Shown in pieces: positions 49,909 to 59,184 of a stretch of DNA of 64,000 bases (positions are counted from its first letter, which is position 1; each line of letters starts with the position of its first letter). The translations under genes were made by a program, and so were the position numbers. This DNA comes from Sphingomonas qomolangmaensis. Its GTDB lineage: Bacteria; Pseudomonadota; Alphaproteobacteria; Sphingomonadales; Sphingomonadaceae. Location of the stretch: the NCBI RefSeq assembly GCF_024496245.1, contig NZ_CP101740.1, positions 558,001 through 622,000 of the forward strand. Reading direction: 5' to 3'. The notes under the pieces are model-generated. The model was not told where the DNA came from, searched no databases, and was given only the letters and a program-made list of their open reading frames with translations.

Positions 49909-51389
49909 CCAAGCTTACCGACCTCACCGTCGCCGGTATCCGTGACGGATTTCGCGCAGGCGATTTCTCGGCGCGCGAAGTGGCCGAAGGCTTCAACGCG
50001 GCGGTTGCCGGCGCGAAGGCGCTCAACGCCTTCATCGTCGACACCCCCGATCATGCTCTGGCCGCCGCCGACGCCGCTGACGCCGCGCGCGCGGCAGGCG
50101 ACGCGGCCAAGCCGCTGGCGGGCGTGCCGATCGGCATGAAGGATCTGTTCTGCACCAAGGGCGTGCAGACCACCGCAGCGAGCCACATCCTCGAAGGCTT
50201 CGTGCCGCCCTATGAATCGACGGTGTCGGGGAAATTGTGGGAAGCCGGGGCAGGGATGCTCGGCAAGCTCAACCTCGACCAGTTCGCAATGGGGTCGTCG
50301 AACGAGACGAGCTATTTCGGCAACGTCATCAGCCCCTGGCGGCGCAACGACGGCGGCAACGCCGCGATGGCCCCTGGCGGATCGTCGGGCGGCAGCGCCT
50401 CGGCGATCGCGGCGCGGCTGTGCCCCGCGGCGACCGGCACCGACACCGGCGGATCGATCCGCCAGCCCGCGGCGTTTGTCGGCATCTCGGGCATCAAGCC
50501 TACGTACGGCCGCTGCTCGCGCTGGGGCGTCGTCGCCTTCGCCTCGTCGCTCGACCAGGCGGGGCCGATGGCACGTGATGTGCGTGACTGCGCGATCATG
50601 CTCGAGGCGATGAGCGGGTTCGACGCCAAGGATTCTACCTCGCTCGATCTGGAAGTACCGCATTGGGAAGCCGGATTGTCGAGCGATCTCAAGGGCAAGC
50701 GCGTCGGTATTCCCAAGGAATATCGGGTCGAGGGTATGCCCGCCGAGATCGAAGCGTTGTGGCAGCAGGGGATCGACTGGCTGCGCGACGCCGGGGCAGA
50801 GATCGTCGAGGTATCGCTGCCGCACACCCGCTACGCACTCCCGGCCTATTACATCATCGCCCCGGCCGAGGCGTCGTCGAACCTCGCGCGCTATGACGGC
50901 GTCCGCTATGGCCAGCGCGAACTGCCCGAGGGCGCGAACCTGCAGGACATGTACGCCGCGACTCGATCGGCGGGCTTTGGTCCCGAGGTGAAGCGTCGGA
51001 TCATGATCGGCACCTATGTGCTGTCGGCGGGCTATTACCACGCCTATTACACCCAGGCGCAAAAGGTCCGAACGTTGATCGCGCGCGATTTCGCCGAGGC
51101 GTGGGACCATTGCGACCTGCTGCTGACCCCGACCGCGCCGTCGGCGGCGTTCGCGTTGGGCGAGAAGATGGCCGATCCGCTGGCGATGTACTTGAACGAC
51201 GTGTTCACCGTGCCGTCGTCACTGGCGGGGCTGCCCGCGATGTCGGTGCCCGGCGGACTCGACGCCGGCGGCCTGCCGCTGGGGTTGCAGGTGATCGGCC
51301 GCCCGCTCGACGAACAGAGCGTGCTGAATGCCGGCCTGGCATTGGAAGAACGCGCCGGCTTCACCGCCCGCGCCGAGGCATGGTGGTAA
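49905..51389 (+). CDS. gatA: Asp/Glu-tRNA amidotransferase subunit A
   Basis: Amidase-signature protein of 494 aa that releases ammonia from glutamine for the complex. [20 protein letters not shown] holds the catalytic Lys, [20 protein letters not shown] the cis-Ser, and [20 protein letters not shown] the nucleophile Ser. [20 protein letters not shown] is specific to GatA among amidases, and [20 protein letters not shown] is seen near the end. Normal length. Middle gene of the gatC-gatA-gatB operon: it overlaps gatC by 4 nt, and gatB starts 2 nt after its stop. Confidence 0.98.
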   Translation: MTKLTDLTVAGIRDGFRAGDFSAREVAEGFNAAVAGAKALNAFIVDTPDHALAAADAADAARAAGDAAKPLAGVPIGMKDLFCTKGVQTTAASHILEGFVPPYESTVSGKLWEAGAGMLGKLNLDQFAMGSSNETSYFGNVISPWRRNDGGNAAMAPGGSSGGSASAIAARLCPAATGTDTGGSIRQPAAFVGISGIKPTYGRCSRWGVVAFASSLDQAGPMARDVRDCAIMLEAMSGFDAKDSTSLDLEVPHWEAGLSSDLKGKRVGIPKEYRVEGMPAEIEALWQQGIDWLRDAGAEIVEVSLPHTRYALPAYYIIAPAEASSNLARYDGVRYGQRELPEGANLQDMYAATRSAGFGPEVKRRIMIGTYVLSAGYYHAYYTQAQKVRTLIARDFAEAWDHCDLLLTPTAPSAAFALGEKMADPLAMYLNDVFTVPSSLAGLPAMSVPGGLDAGGLPLGLQVIGRPLDEQSVLNAGLALEERAGFTARAEAWW

Positions 51390-51390
51390 G

Positions 51391-52869
51391 ATGAGCAGCT
51401 ATCGCATCCAGGGCGCCACCGGCGACTGGGAGGTCGTCATCGGCCTCGAAGTCCATGCGCAGGTCACCTCGAACGCCAAGCTCTTCTCGGGCGCGTCGAC
51501 CGCGTTCGGGTCCGAGCCCAACACCCAGGTCAGCCTGGTCGATGCGGCGATGCCGGGGATGCTGCCGACGCCGAACCGCGAATGCATCCGCCAGGCGGTG
51601 CGCACCGGCATGGCGATCGATGCGGCGATCAACAAATGGTCGCGCTTCGATCGCAAGAATTATTTCTACGCCGATCTGCCGCAGGGCTATCAGATCAGCC
51701 AGCTCTATCATCCGCTGGTAGGTGAGGGGACGATCACCGTCCAGCTCGACGAGAAGGACCCCGAATCGCCGGTCAAGGCGATCGGCGTCGAGCGGATCCA
51801 TGTCGAGCAGGACGCTGGCAAGCTGATGCACGATCAGCATCCGACGCGAAGCTATGTCGATCTCAACCGGTCGGGCGTCGCGCTGATGGAGATCGTGTCG
51901 AAACCCGACATGCGCTCGCCCGCCGAAGCCGGCGCCTATGTCCGCAAGCTGCGCTCGATCCTGCGCTATGTCGGCTCGTGCGACGGCAATATGGAGGAAG
52001 GCTCGATGCGCGCCGACGTCAATGTCAGCGTGCGCAAGCCCGGCGAGGAGTTCGGCACGCGGACCGAGACGAAGAACGTCAATTCGGTGCGTTTCGTGAT
52101 GGCGGTGATCGAGCATGAGGCGCGGCGCCAGGTCGACGTACTCGAAGCCGGTGGCAAGATCGTTCAGGAAACGCGGCTCTACGATCCCGATCGCGGCGAG
52201 ACGCGGTCGATGCGGTCGAAGGAAGACGCGCACGACTATCGCTATTTCCCCGATCCCGATCTGCTGCCGCTGGTGCTCGACGATGGCTTCCTCGCCGAAT
52301 GCCGCGCGAGCCTGCCCGAGCTGCCCGATCCGAAGCGCCGGCGCTACGAAACCGAGCTGGGGCTGTCGGCGTACAACGCCGCGGTGCTCACCGCCGAGGT
52401 CGAGACCACGCGCTGGTTCGAGGCGCTGCTGGCCGAATGCGGTTCGCAGGTGACGGCAAAGGCGGCGGCGAACTGGCTGATTTCGGACCTGTTCGGCGCG
52501 CTCAACCGGCTGGGCCGCGACATCGCCGACAGCCCGGTCAACCCCGCGCAGGGCGCCGAATTGCTGGCGCTGATCGCCGACGGCACGATCTCGAATACGC
52601 TGGGCAAGCAGGTGTTCGAGATCATGCTCGAAACCGGGCAGGGCGCGGGTGTGATCGTCGAGGAACGCGGGCTCAAGCAGACCAGCGATACCGGCGCGAT
52701 CGAGGCCGAGATCGCCAAGGTCATCGCCGCCAACCCAGACAAGGTCGCCGATTATCGCGGCGGCAAGGACAAGCTGTTCGGCTTCTTCGTCGGCCAGACG
52801 ATGAAGGCGATGGGCGGCAAGGCCAACCCCGGTGTGGTCAACGAACTGCTGAAGAAGGCGCTCGGCTAA
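51391..52869 (+). CDS. gatB: Asp/Glu-tRNA amidotransferase subunit B
   Basis: Protein of 492 aa that binds the misacylated tRNA, phosphorylates the bound Asp/Glu and accepts ammonia. [20 protein letters not shown] opens the kinase domain; [35 protein letters not shown] and [16 protein letters not shown] line the active site and tRNA end; the YqeY-like C-terminal domain ends [14 protein letters not shown]. The start at 51391 was set because the family begins there and the extra upstream codons overlap gatA. A GC-rich hairpin follows the stop. Confidence 0.98.
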   Translation: MSSYRIQGATGDWEVVIGLEVHAQVTSNAKLFSGASTAFGSEPNTQVSLVDAAMPGMLPTPNRECIRQAVRTGMAIDAAINKWSRFDRKNYFYADLPQGYQISQLYHPLVGEGTITVQLDEKDPESPVKAIGVERIHVEQDAGKLMHDQHPTRSYVDLNRSGVALMEIVSKPDMRSPAEAGAYVRKLRSILRYVGSCDGNMEEGSMRADVNVSVRKPGEEFGTRTETKNVNSVRFVMAVIEHEARRQVDVLEAGGKIVQETRLYDPDRGETRSMRSKEDAHDYRYFPDPDLLPLVLDDGFLAECRASLPELPDPKRRRYETELGLSAYNAAVLTAEVETTRWFEALLAECGSQVTAKAAANWLISDLFGALNRLGRDIADSPVNPAQGAELLALIADGTISNTLGKQVFEIMLETGQGAGVIVEERGLKQTSDTGAIEAEIAKVIAANPDKVADYRGGKDKLFGFFVGQTMKAMGGKANPGVVNELLKKALG

Positions 52870-52879
52870 GGCCTTCGAA

Positions 52880-52909
52880 CGGGGCGCCCCGCGCGGTCGG
52901 TGCGCCCCG
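52880..52909 (+). terminator. GC hairpin after gatB
   Basis: CGGGGCGC (52880-52887) and GCGCCCCG (52902-52909) pair over 8 bp, 10 nt after the gatB stop and before the converging gene that ends at 52919. It can serve both sides. No T run is present. Confidence 0.5.
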
Positions 52910-52918
52910 CTTGTGCAC

Positions 52919-53134
52919 TTACTGCGCGTCGGCGTCCTGGTTGCGGACGACGCCGCCCGAACCGCCCGCGCTGTCGGGCGAGACCGTCGGTTCGGTCGGC
53001 GACGTGGTGCCGCCGGTGCCGCCCTCGACATTCTCGACATCGTCGTTGCGCCCCGAAACCGCGCGTTCGATATCCGAGCGGCGGTCGGTATTGTCCTGCG
53101 GCATGCTGTCTGGATGCGGGTCGCGATCGCTCAT
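52919..53134 (-). CDS. Small acidic, disordered protein
   Basis: Protein of 71 aa starting MSDRDPHPDSMPQDNTDRRS and continuing with Gly/Thr/Ser-rich text (GGTGGTTSPTEPTVSPDSAG). It has no hydrophobic segment, so it is cytoplasmic and probably unstructured. AGGAG precedes the ATG with 7 nt spacing and makes the call credible. Its composition recalls short stress-associated or 'hypothetical' proteins of sphingomonads, but no family is claimed. The Pro-rich gene upstream points the same way. Confidence 0.6.
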   Translation of the reverse strand: MSDRDPHPDSMPQDNTDRRSDIERAVSGRNDDVENVEGGTGGTTSPTEPTVSPDSAGGSGGVVRNQDADAQ

Positions 53135-53153
53135 CGGGCTTCTCCTTGTTTAA

Positions 53154-53378
53154 TCACATTACCGGCTGGCCGGGGGCAACGCCGGGATCGCCGCCGGGCT
53201 GCGGCGAGGGGACGTCGATATCGGGGCCGGGCGGGTTGAATTCGGGTGGCGGGCTGGCGGGGATGCCGGGCTGGCTCGGCTGTTCGCCGGGGTGCGGCGG
53301 TGCCTCGGGCGGCGGTGCGGTGGGCTGGCCGGGTTCGCCGGGCATCGGTTGTTCGGGCATCGGGGGTTCTACGGGCAT
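53154..53378 (-). CDS. Small proline-rich protein
   Basis: Protein of 74 aa that is nearly all Pro, Gly, Glu and Gln: MPVEPPMPEQPMPGEPGQPT, EQPSQPGIPASPPPEFNPPG. There is no signal peptide or membrane segment; it should form an extended polyproline chain. The ATG at 53378 is 7 nt behind AGGAG; a GTG two codons earlier is too near to it. It is 19 nt before the small acidic gene, so the two form a pair. Low-complexity DNA could also give such a frame by chance, but the ribosome site argues for a gene. Confidence 0.55.
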   Translation of the reverse strand: MPVEPPMPEQPMPGEPGQPTAPPPEAPPHPGEQPSQPGIPASPPPEFNPPGPDIDVPSPQPGGDPGVAPGQPVM

Positions 53379-53489
53379 CGACACTCTCCTTCAGGGGCAC
53401 AACGAACCGCATCGATAGCGGTTGCCTTGTGTCTTGCCCTGTCTCGCACGGCTGCTATAGACGCCGGCTGATCGGCGGTGTCCTCTCAG

Positions 53490-53574
53490 GCGGGCGTGGC
53501 GGAACTGGTAGACGCGCTTGGTTTAGGTCCAAGTATCGCAAGATGTGGGGGTTCGAGTCCCTTCGCCCGCACCA
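53490..53574 (+). tRNA. tRNA-Leu (TAG)
   Basis: 85 nt including an encoded CCA. The acceptor stem pairs GCGGGCG with CGCCCGC. The anticodon stem CTTGG/CCAAG closes TTTAGGT, giving anticodon TAG (Leu), followed by a long variable arm typical of class II tRNAs and the T loop GTTCGAGTC. It lies 68 nt before tig in the same direction and may share its transcript. Confidence 0.97.
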
Positions 53575-53642
53575 GTCTCGCCCCATGCAGGGGCGATGCA
53601 GCCACATATGGATTCACGAGAAACGAAAGCGCGACCCCGCAC

Positions 53643-55253
53643 ATGCAGACTGTCGAGACGTTGAACGAGGGCCTCAAGCGCGCCTACACGCTCACCATCA
53701 CCGCCAAGGATATCGATTCCAAGGTCGATGCCGAGGTGAAGCGTGTCGCGCCGCAGGTCCGCATGCCCGGCTTCCGCCCCGGCAAGGTGCCCGCCAATCT
53801 GGTGCGCAAGATGCACGGCGAGTCGATCGCGCAGGACGCGCTGAACAACTCGATCCAGGAAGGCATCCAGCAGCTGATCGCCGAGCAGAAGCTGCGCCCG
53901 GCAATGGCGCCTGCAGTGTCGCTCGACGATTATGCGCCAGGCAAGGACGCAGCGGTCAAGGTCGAGCTCGAAGTGCTCCCTGACGTGCCTGCGCCGTCGA
54001 TCGAGGGGCTCAAGCTCGAGCGGCTGATCGTGCCGGTGCCCGAGGAGCGGGTTGCCGAGCAGATCAACCAGCTGGCATCGCAGCAGAAGAAGTTCGACGA
54101 CGCGCCCGAGGGGCATGCAGCCGCCACCGGCGACTTGGTCGTGATGGATTTCCTGGGCAAGGTCGACGGCGTCGCCTTTGACGGCGGCACCGGCGAGGAC
54201 ATGTCGGTCGAGATCGGCACCGGCCGCTTGATCCCTGGGTTCGAGGATCAACTCGTCGGCGTGAAGGTCGGCGACGAAAAGCAGATCGAGGTGACCTTCC
54301 CCGAGGATTACGGCGTCGACACGCTGGCGGGCAAGCCCGCGACCTTCGACCTGACGGTCAAGAAGGTTCAGGTTTCGGGTGAAATGGCGATCGACGACGA
54401 TTTCGCCAAGTCGCTCGGGCTCGAGAGCCTCGAGCAGCTGCAGGGGCTGATGAAGGGCCAGCTCGAGAACGAGACCGGCCAGCTCACCCGCACCCATATG
54501 AAGCGCAAGCTGCTCGACCAGCTCGCCGAGGGCCATGATTTCCCCGTGCCGCCGTCGATGGTCGAGGCTGAGTTCAACCAGATCTGGCAGCAGCTCGAGC
54601 ATGAAGCCGGCCATGAGGAAGATCCCGCGGCGGCGATGGCCGAGCTCGAGAGCGAGCGCGACGATTACCGCAAGATCGCCGAGCGCCGGGTACGCCTGGG
54701 GCTGCTCCTGTCGGAGATCGGCCAGGCCAATGGCATCGAAGTGACGCAGGCCGAGATGAACCGGCTGGTCGCACAGGCCGCGCAGCAATATCGCCAGGAA
54801 GACCGCGAGCGCTTCATGCAATATATCCAGCAGGAGCCGATGGCGGCTGCCCAGCTGCGCGCGCCGCTGTACGAGGACAAGGTCGTCGACTTCCTGTTCG
54901 ACAAGGCCGAAGTGACCGAGCGCGAAGTATCGCGCGAGGAACTCGAAGCCGCGATCGAGAGCGAGGACGGCGTGGTGCCGCATGTCCATGGCCCCGATTG
55001 CGACCACGACCATGACGAGGCGCCGGCCAAGCCAAAGGCGAAGACCAAGAAGGCCGCTGCCAAGCCGGCGGCCGACAAGGACGTAGCGCCCGCCGAACCC
55101 GACGCGCCTGCCGAAGCCGCTGCTCCTAAGAAGAAGGCAGCGACCAAGAAGGCTGCAGAGCCGGTCGAAGCCGCCGCCGAAGCGTCGGACGAGGCTGCCG
55201 AGGCGCCCAAGAAGAAGGCACCGGCGCGCAAGAAGAAGACCGACGCCGAGTAA
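53643..55253 (+). CDS. tig: Trigger factor with long Lys/Ala-rich C-terminal tail
   Basis: Ribosome-bound chaperone and peptidyl-prolyl isomerase of 536 aa; the usual length is about 430-450. The N-terminal domain has VRMPGFRPGKVPANLVRKMH, where GFRxGKxP is the ribosome-binding loop. The FKBP domain (about 150-245) has DLVVMDFLGKVDGVAFDGGT and MSVEIGTGRLIPGFEDQLVG; the helical C-terminal domain follows to about 440. The last ~90 residues are extra: HVHGPDCDHDHDEAP, a His/Asp patch, then Lys/Ala/Pro repeats (KAKTKKAAAKPAADKD, KKKAPARKKKTDAE). The start is the first Met after the tRNA that begins MQTVETLNEG, where the family starts; the open frame runs on through the tRNA by chance. Confidence 0.96.
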   Translation: MQTVETLNEGLKRAYTLTITAKDIDSKVDAEVKRVAPQVRMPGFRPGKVPANLVRKMHGESIAQDALNNSIQEGIQQLIAEQKLRPAMAPAVSLDDYAPGKDAAVKVELEVLPDVPAPSIEGLKLERLIVPVPEERVAEQINQLASQQKKFDDAPEGHAAATGDLVVMDFLGKVDGVAFDGGTGEDMSVEIGTGRLIPGFEDQLVGVKVGDEKQIEVTFPEDYGVDTLAGKPATFDLTVKKVQVSGEMAIDDDFAKSLGLESLEQLQGLMKGQLENETGQLTRTHMKRKLLDQLAEGHDFPVPPSMVEAEFNQIWQQLEHEAGHEEDPAAAMAELESERDDYRKIAERRVRLGLLLSEIGQANGIEVTQAEMNRLVAQAAQQYRQEDRERFMQYIQQEPMAAAQLRAPLYEDKVVDFLFDKAEVTEREVSREELEAAIESEDGVVPHVHGPDCDHDHDEAPAKPKAKTKKAAAKPAADKDVAPAEPDAPAEAAAPKKKAATKKAAEPVEAAAEASDEAAEAPKKKAPARKKKTDAE

Positions 55254-55260
55254 TTTTGGG

Positions 55261-55318
55261 TGAGGGCGGAGCGCTTGCACCAGCGAGCGCACGAGCTAAT
55301 CAGCTCGCACCGCCCTCA
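55261..55318 (+). terminator. Structured stretch after tig
   Basis: TGAGGGCGG (55261-55269) pairs with CCGCCCTCA (55310-55318), and inside it CGAGCT/AGCTCG closes AATC (55292-55307). The fold sits 7 nt behind the tig stop, so it is a likely transcript end, though no T run follows. Confidence 0.5.
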
Positions 55319-55360
55319 TCCAACCTGTGCTAGGCCGCTTCGTGTCCGAGCTACGGTATC

Positions 55361-55382
55361 CTTCTCCCGCCGGCGGGAGAAG
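55361..55382. repeat. Perfect 22-nt palindrome before the glycosyltransferase start
   Basis: CTTCTCCCGCC (55361-55371) is followed at once by its exact complement GGCGGGAGAAG. It ends 13 nt before the GTG start of the glycosyltransferase. Such CTCCCGC/GCGGGAG units are common as mobile intergenic palindromes. In the message it would fold right above the ribosome site. Confidence 0.7.
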
Positions 55383-55395
55383 CTTTGGGGGCAAT

Positions 55396-56334
55396 GTGAC
55401 CGAACCACGCATCGCGGTGATCCTGCCTTGCTATAACGAGGAAGCCGCGATCGCGCAGACGGTGGTGGCGTTCCGCGCCGCGCTGCCCGGCGCGCGCGTC
55501 TATGTGTACGACAACAACAGTCGCGACCGCACCGCCGAGGTCGCCGCCTTTGCCGGCGCTATCGTCCGCACCGAACGGGTACAGGGCAAGGGCGCGGTGG
55601 TGCGGCGGATGTTCGCCGATGTCGACGCCGATATCTATGTGATGGCCGATGGCGATGCGACCTACGACGCCGCCTCGGCGCCGGCGATGGTCGCACGTCT
55701 GCTCGACGAACAGCTCGACATGGTCGTCGGCAGCCGGGTGCACGAGGCGACCGAAGCGTATCGCCGCGGCCACCAGTTCGGGAACAAGGCGCTGACCGGC
55801 ATGCTCGCGCGGCTGTTCGGCCGCAGCTTCAGCGACATCTTGTCGGGTTATCGCGTGTTTTCGCGCCGCTTTGTCAAAAGCTTCCCCGCGCTGTCGGCGG
55901 GGTTCGAGATCGAGACCGAGATCAGCGTCCACGCGCTCGAACTCAAAATGCCCGTCGCCGAGGTCGAAACCCCCTATTTCGCGCGGCCCGAAGGCTCCGA
56001 ATCGAAACTCAACACCTATGGCGACGGCTTTCGAATCGCGACGACGATCGCGACCTTGTACCGGATCGAACGGCCGATGCTGTTCTTCGGGCTGATCGCC
56101 GCTGCCATCTCGCTGCTGGCGCTGGTCCTGTCGATCCCGCTGGTCGCGACCTATATCGACACCGGGCTGGTGCCGCGCTTTCCCACCGCGATTCTCGCGA
56201 CCGGGCTGATGATCCTCGCCTTCCTCAACCTTTTCGCAGGATTGATCCTCGATACCGTGGTGCGCGGGCGGCGCGAGGTGCGGCGGCTGGCCTATCTGGC
56301 GCATCCGGCGCCATCGCGCGGCGGCGACCGCTAG
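55396..56334 (+). CDS. GT2 glycosyltransferase with C-terminal membrane helices
   Basis: Protein of 312 aa starting at GTG, preceded by GGGGGC. IAVILPCYNEEAAIAQTVVA opens the GT-A fold; VYVYDNNSRDRTAEVAAFAG and DIYVMADGDATYDAASAPAM (the DxD-type motif) bind the sugar nucleotide. SDILSGYRVFSRRFVKSFPA is the acceptor-loop motif of dolichyl/polyprenyl-phosphate mannosyltransferase-like enzymes. Two hydrophobic helices near the end (FFGLIAAAISLLALVLSIPL, AILATGLMILAFLNLFAGLI) anchor it in the inner membrane. The product is probably a lipid-linked sugar for envelope glycans. It interrupts the usual tig-clpP order. Confidence 0.88.
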   Translation: MTEPRIAVILPCYNEEAAIAQTVVAFRAALPGARVYVYDNNSRDRTAEVAAFAGAIVRTERVQGKGAVVRRMFADVDADIYVMADGDATYDAASAPAMVARLLDEQLDMVVGSRVHEATEAYRRGHQFGNKALTGMLARLFGRSFSDILSGYRVFSRRFVKSFPALSAGFEIETEISVHALELKMPVAEVETPYFARPEGSESKLNTYGDGFRIATTIATLYRIERPMLFFGLIAAAISLLALVLSIPLVATYIDTGLVPRFPTAILATGLMILAFLNLFAGLILDTVVRGRREVRRLAYLAHPAPSRGGDR

Positions 56335-56433
56335 CCCCGCCGCTGAGGCTACGTTCGCCCAACCCGCCGCGCCCCCTTGCGCGGCACTTCACTAGCGCCG
56401 ATGTTGGCGTTTCAACTTCTGAGCGGGATTTCC

Positions 56434-57075
56434 ATGCACGACCCTATGAGCGCACTCGTTCCTATCGTCATCGAACAGTCGAGCCGTGGCGAGCGCAGCT
56501 TCGACATTTTCTCGCGGCTTCTGCGCGAGCGCATCGTTTTCGTCACTGGTGGGGTCGAGGACGGCATGGCCTCGCTCATCACCGCACAGCTGCTCTTCCT
56601 CGAGTCCGAGAACCCGAAGAAGGACATCTGGATGTACATCAACTCGCCCGGCGGCGTCGTGACCGCCGGCATGGCGATCCACGACACGATGCAGTATATC
56701 CGCCCGCGCGTCGGCACGGTCTGCATGGGGCAGGCAGCGTCGATGGGCAGCTTCCTGCTGGCATCGGGCGAGCCGGGGATGCGCGTCGCGCTCACCAACG
56801 CGCGGATCATGGTGCACCAGCCTTCGGGCGGCGCGCAGGGCATGGCGAGCGACATCGAGATCCAGGCGCGCGAGATCCTTCGCATCCGCCGTCGGATGAA
56901 CGAGCTCTACGCCAAATACACCGGCAAGCCGATCGAGGAGATCGAAAAGGCGATGGACCGCGATACCTTCCTCGAAGCCGACGAAGCCAAGGCTTTCGGC
57001 CTGGTCGATGAAGTGTACGACAAGCGCCCGGGCGTGCCCGAGGATCCATCGACGGGCACCACGCCGACGATGTAA
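56434..57075 (+). CDS. clpP: ATP-dependent Clp protease proteolytic subunit
   Basis: Serine protease of 213 aa. [20 protein letters not shown] contains the catalytic Ser, [20 protein letters not shown] the His, and [20 protein letters not shown] the Asp. [20 protein letters not shown] is the usual strand before the active site. [20 protein letters not shown] at the front is the propeptide and axial loop. The start at 56434 was chosen because family members begin at MHDP; the extra 19 codons above have no ribosome site. The tail [14 protein letters not shown] is unusual for E. coli but normal here. clpX follows 142 nt downstream. Confidence 0.98.
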   Translation: MHDPMSALVPIVIEQSSRGERSFDIFSRLLRERIVFVTGGVEDGMASLITAQLLFLESENPKKDIWMYINSPGGVVTAGMAIHDTMQYIRPRVGTVCMGQAASMGSFLLASGEPGMRVALTNARIMVHQPSGGAQGMASDIEIQAREILRIRRRMNELYAKYTGKPIEEIEKAMDRDTFLEADEAKAFGLVDEVYDKRPGVPEDPSTGTTPTM

Positions 57076-57217
57076 GGCCTAGGATGCAGGTCCGTTTCGG
57101 CGGGCCTGCATTGCGGGGGGCGGGGGCAGCCCCCAATTTGTGCGTTGCCCCTGATACCCTGCCGTGTAGGATGGCGGGTGGATTAAAGCGCCCGAGCGGC
57201 GCCAAGGATGAAATCGA

Positions 57218-58486
57218 ATGACGAAGCTGAGCGGTGGCGACTCGAAGAGCACCCTCTATTGCTCCTTCTGCGGCAAGTCGCAGCACGAGGTGCGCAAGCT
57301 CATCGCCGGGCCGACGGTGTTCATCTGCGATGAATGCGTCGAACTGTGCAACGACATCATCCGCGAGGAAACCAAGTCCGCGCTGGTGAGCAAGAAAGAC
57401 GGCGGCGTGCCTGCGCCGCAGGAAATCTGCGACGTGCTCGACGATTATGTCATCGGCCAGAAGCGCGCCAAGCGCGTGCTGTCGGTGGCGGTGCACAACC
57501 ATTACAAGCGGCTCAACCATGGCGCCAAGGGTGCCGATGTCGAGCTCTCGAAGTCGAACATCCTGCTGGTGGGCCCGACCGGCTGCGGCAAGACGCTGCT
57601 GGCGCAGACGCTGGCGCGAATCCTCGACGTGCCCTTCACGATGGCCGATGCGACGACGCTGACCGAGGCGGGCTATGTCGGCGAGGATGTCGAGAACATC
57701 ATCCTCAAGCTGCTCCAGGCTTCGGACTATAACGTCGAGCGCGCGCAGCGCGGGATCGTCTATATCGACGAGATCGACAAGATCAGCCGCAAGGCCGAGA
57801 ACCCCTCGATCACGCGCGACGTGTCGGGCGAGGGCGTTCAGCAGGCGCTGCTCAAGCTGATGGAGGGCACCACAGCGTCGGTGCCGCCACAGGGCGGGCG
57901 CAAGCATCCGCAGCAGGAATTCCTGCAGGTCGACACCACGAACATCCTGTTCATCTGCGGTGGCGCGTTCTCGGGCCTCGAGAAGATCATCGGCGATCGC
58001 CTGCAGGGCAAGTCGATCGGCTTCGGCGCCTATGTCGCCGCGCCCGAGGAACGCCGCACCGGCGAGACGCTCAAGCAAGTCGAACCCGAGGATCTGCTGA
58101 AGTTCGGCCTGATCCCCGAATTCGTCGGCCGTCTGCCGGTGATCGCGACGCTCGAGGATCTCGACGTGTCGGCACTGATGAAGATCCTCACCGAGCCCAA
58201 GAACGCGTTGGTGAAGCAGTATCAGAAGCTGTTCGACATGGAGGGCGTCAAGCTCGGCTTCAACGACGAGGCCTTGGTCTCGATCTCGAAGAAGGCGATC
58301 GAACGCAAGACCGGCGCGCGCGGGCTCCGCTCGATCCTCGAGGGCATTCTGCTCGACACGATGTTCGACCTGCCGAGCATGGACGGCGTCGACGAGGTCG
58401 TGGTCGACAAGGACGTGATCGAGGGCCGCAAGGAACCGGTGCGCGTGTACGCCAAGAAGGAAAAAGCGGGCAGCGGCGCCGCCTGA
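57218..58486 (+). CDS. clpX: ATP-dependent Clp protease ATPase subunit
   Basis: AAA+ unfoldase of 422 aa, the partner of ClpP. The N-terminal zinc domain has [20 protein letters not shown] and [12 protein letters not shown] (four Cys). [20 protein letters not shown] is Walker [21 protein letters not shown]alker B and the pore region, [19 protein letters not shown] text ([19 protein letters not shown]) includes the IGF-type loop vicinity, and [20 protein letters not shown] holds the sensor 2 Arg. AAGGATGAAATCG before the ATG. A clear terminator follows the stop at 58509. Confidence 0.98.
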   Translation: MTKLSGGDSKSTLYCSFCGKSQHEVRKLIAGPTVFICDECVELCNDIIREETKSALVSKKDGGVPAPQEICDVLDDYVIGQKRAKRVLSVAVHNHYKRLNHGAKGADVELSKSNILLVGPTGCGKTLLAQTLARILDVPFTMADATTLTEAGYVGEDVENIILKLLQASDYNVERAQRGIVYIDEIDKISRKAENPSITRDVSGEGVQQALLKLMEGTTASVPPQGGRKHPQQEFLQVDTTNILFICGGAFSGLEKIIGDRLQGKSIGFGAYVAAPEERRTGETLKQVEPEDLLKFGLIPEFVGRLPVIATLEDLDVSALMKILTEPKNALVKQYQKLFDMEGVKLGFNDEALVSISKKAIERKTGARGLRSILEGILLDTMFDLPSMDGVDEVVVDKDVIEGRKEPVRVYAKKEKAGSGAA

Positions 58487-58508
58487 TCGATTGGCGATGC
58501 TGCTAGCG

Positions 58509-58540
58509 AAGGGGCCTCGGGAAACCGGGGCCCCTTTTTA
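58509..58540 (+). terminator. Rho-independent terminator after clpX
   Basis: AAGGGGCCTCGG and CCGGGGCCCCTT pair around the tetraloop GAAA with one mismatch, followed by TTTA, 22 nt behind the clpX stop. The A-rich foot on the opposite side means it can also stop transcription coming from the DUF1294 gene that converges here. Confidence 0.85.
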
Positions 58541-58807
58541 TCGCGGTAGCCATAGGCCGATCCCGACCCCGACCTGGATCATCACGATCAGCAGCAAATA
58601 GGTCGAGAAAGGCTGTTTGCGCGTCTTGTGCCGGAACAGATGCCGCGCAAGCAGCGCGCCCGGTGACCCGCCAATCAGCGCTAGGCCGAGCAGGTCGCTT
58701 TCGGGGATGCGCCGGAGGCCCTCGATCGCGCGCTGCTTGTCCTGCCAGAAGCGGAGCATCGTCCAGCCGTTCAGCACGATGGCGGCGGTAATCAGCCAAT
58801 ATATCAT
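58538..58807 (-). CDS. DUF1294 family small membrane protein
   Basis: Protein of 89 aa. Hydrophobic helices lie at both ends (IYWLITAAIVLNGWTML near 3-19 and TYLLLIVMIQVGVGIGLWLP near 68-87). The middle carries the DUF1294 hallmark: RIPESDLLGLALIGGSPGAL, then RHLFRHKTRKQPF. An ATG at 58807 was taken as start; a TTG eight codons earlier is possible, and no strong ribosome site precedes either. Function unknown. Its end meets the clpX terminator. Confidence 0.85.
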   Translation of the reverse strand: MIYWLITAAIVLNGWTMLRFWQDKQRAIEGLRRIPESDLLGLALIGGSPGALLARHLFRHKTRKQPFSTYLLLIVMIQVGVGIGLWLPR

Positions 58808-58843
58808 GGGGATAGATGATAAGCGGGGCAAGTTTCGCTAATC

Positions 58844-59077
58844 TTAACCCCGTCCGCGCTGGCGGCTTGCCAGGACCAGCCCGGCGGCGATCTGTACCAC
58901 CGCATAGGCCTGCCGTCGGCCCGGGCGACCGCGGAAGGGGGCGACCAGCTTCTCGGCACCCAGCGCGTCACGCTCCCACAGACCGACGTGCCGTTTGGGC
59001 TGCACGAGCCCCAACAGCCCGTCGCCGATCATGAAGGTGGCCGCCATTTCGGCGGCACGGTTGGTCCAGATCGTCAT
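58844..59077 (-). CDS. Small protein of unknown function
   Basis: Protein of 77 aa beginning MTIWTNRAAEMAATFMIGDG, followed by LLGLVQPKRHVGLWERDALG, a basic middle (FRGRPGRRQAY) and a hydrophobic end (AVVQIAAGLVLASRQRGRG). GGAG lies 9 nt before this ATG, which was preferred over a TTG two codons earlier. The composition suggests two short hydrophobic helices that may touch the membrane. No family recognised. It diverges from the Ca2+/H+ antiporter gene at 59185. Confidence 0.6.
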   Translation of the reverse strand: MTIWTNRAAEMAATFMIGDGLLGLVQPKRHVGLWERDALGAEKLVAPFRGRPGRRQAYAVVQIAAGLVLASRQRGRG

Positions 59078-59184
59078 CTGCAATATCTCCTATCGGCGCG
59101 TAACGCACCGGTGCCTGGCTATGATACTCGGAACCCCGGCTGCGCCCGCTCATTCGTCGAGCGACCGAATTGACAGGAGACCGC

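Noticed and set aside
51361..53040. 559-codon frame antisense to gatB
   Set aside because: Shadow of gatB, which is unmistakable; no ribosome site or motif on this strand.
53478..53642. Upstream extension of the trigger factor frame through tRNA-Leu
   Set aside because: The frame is open by chance across a perfect tRNA cloverleaf; the family start MQTVETLNEG is at 53643.
53523..55292. 589-codon frame antisense to tig
   Set aside because: Shadow of tig; it would also run across the tRNA-Leu gene.
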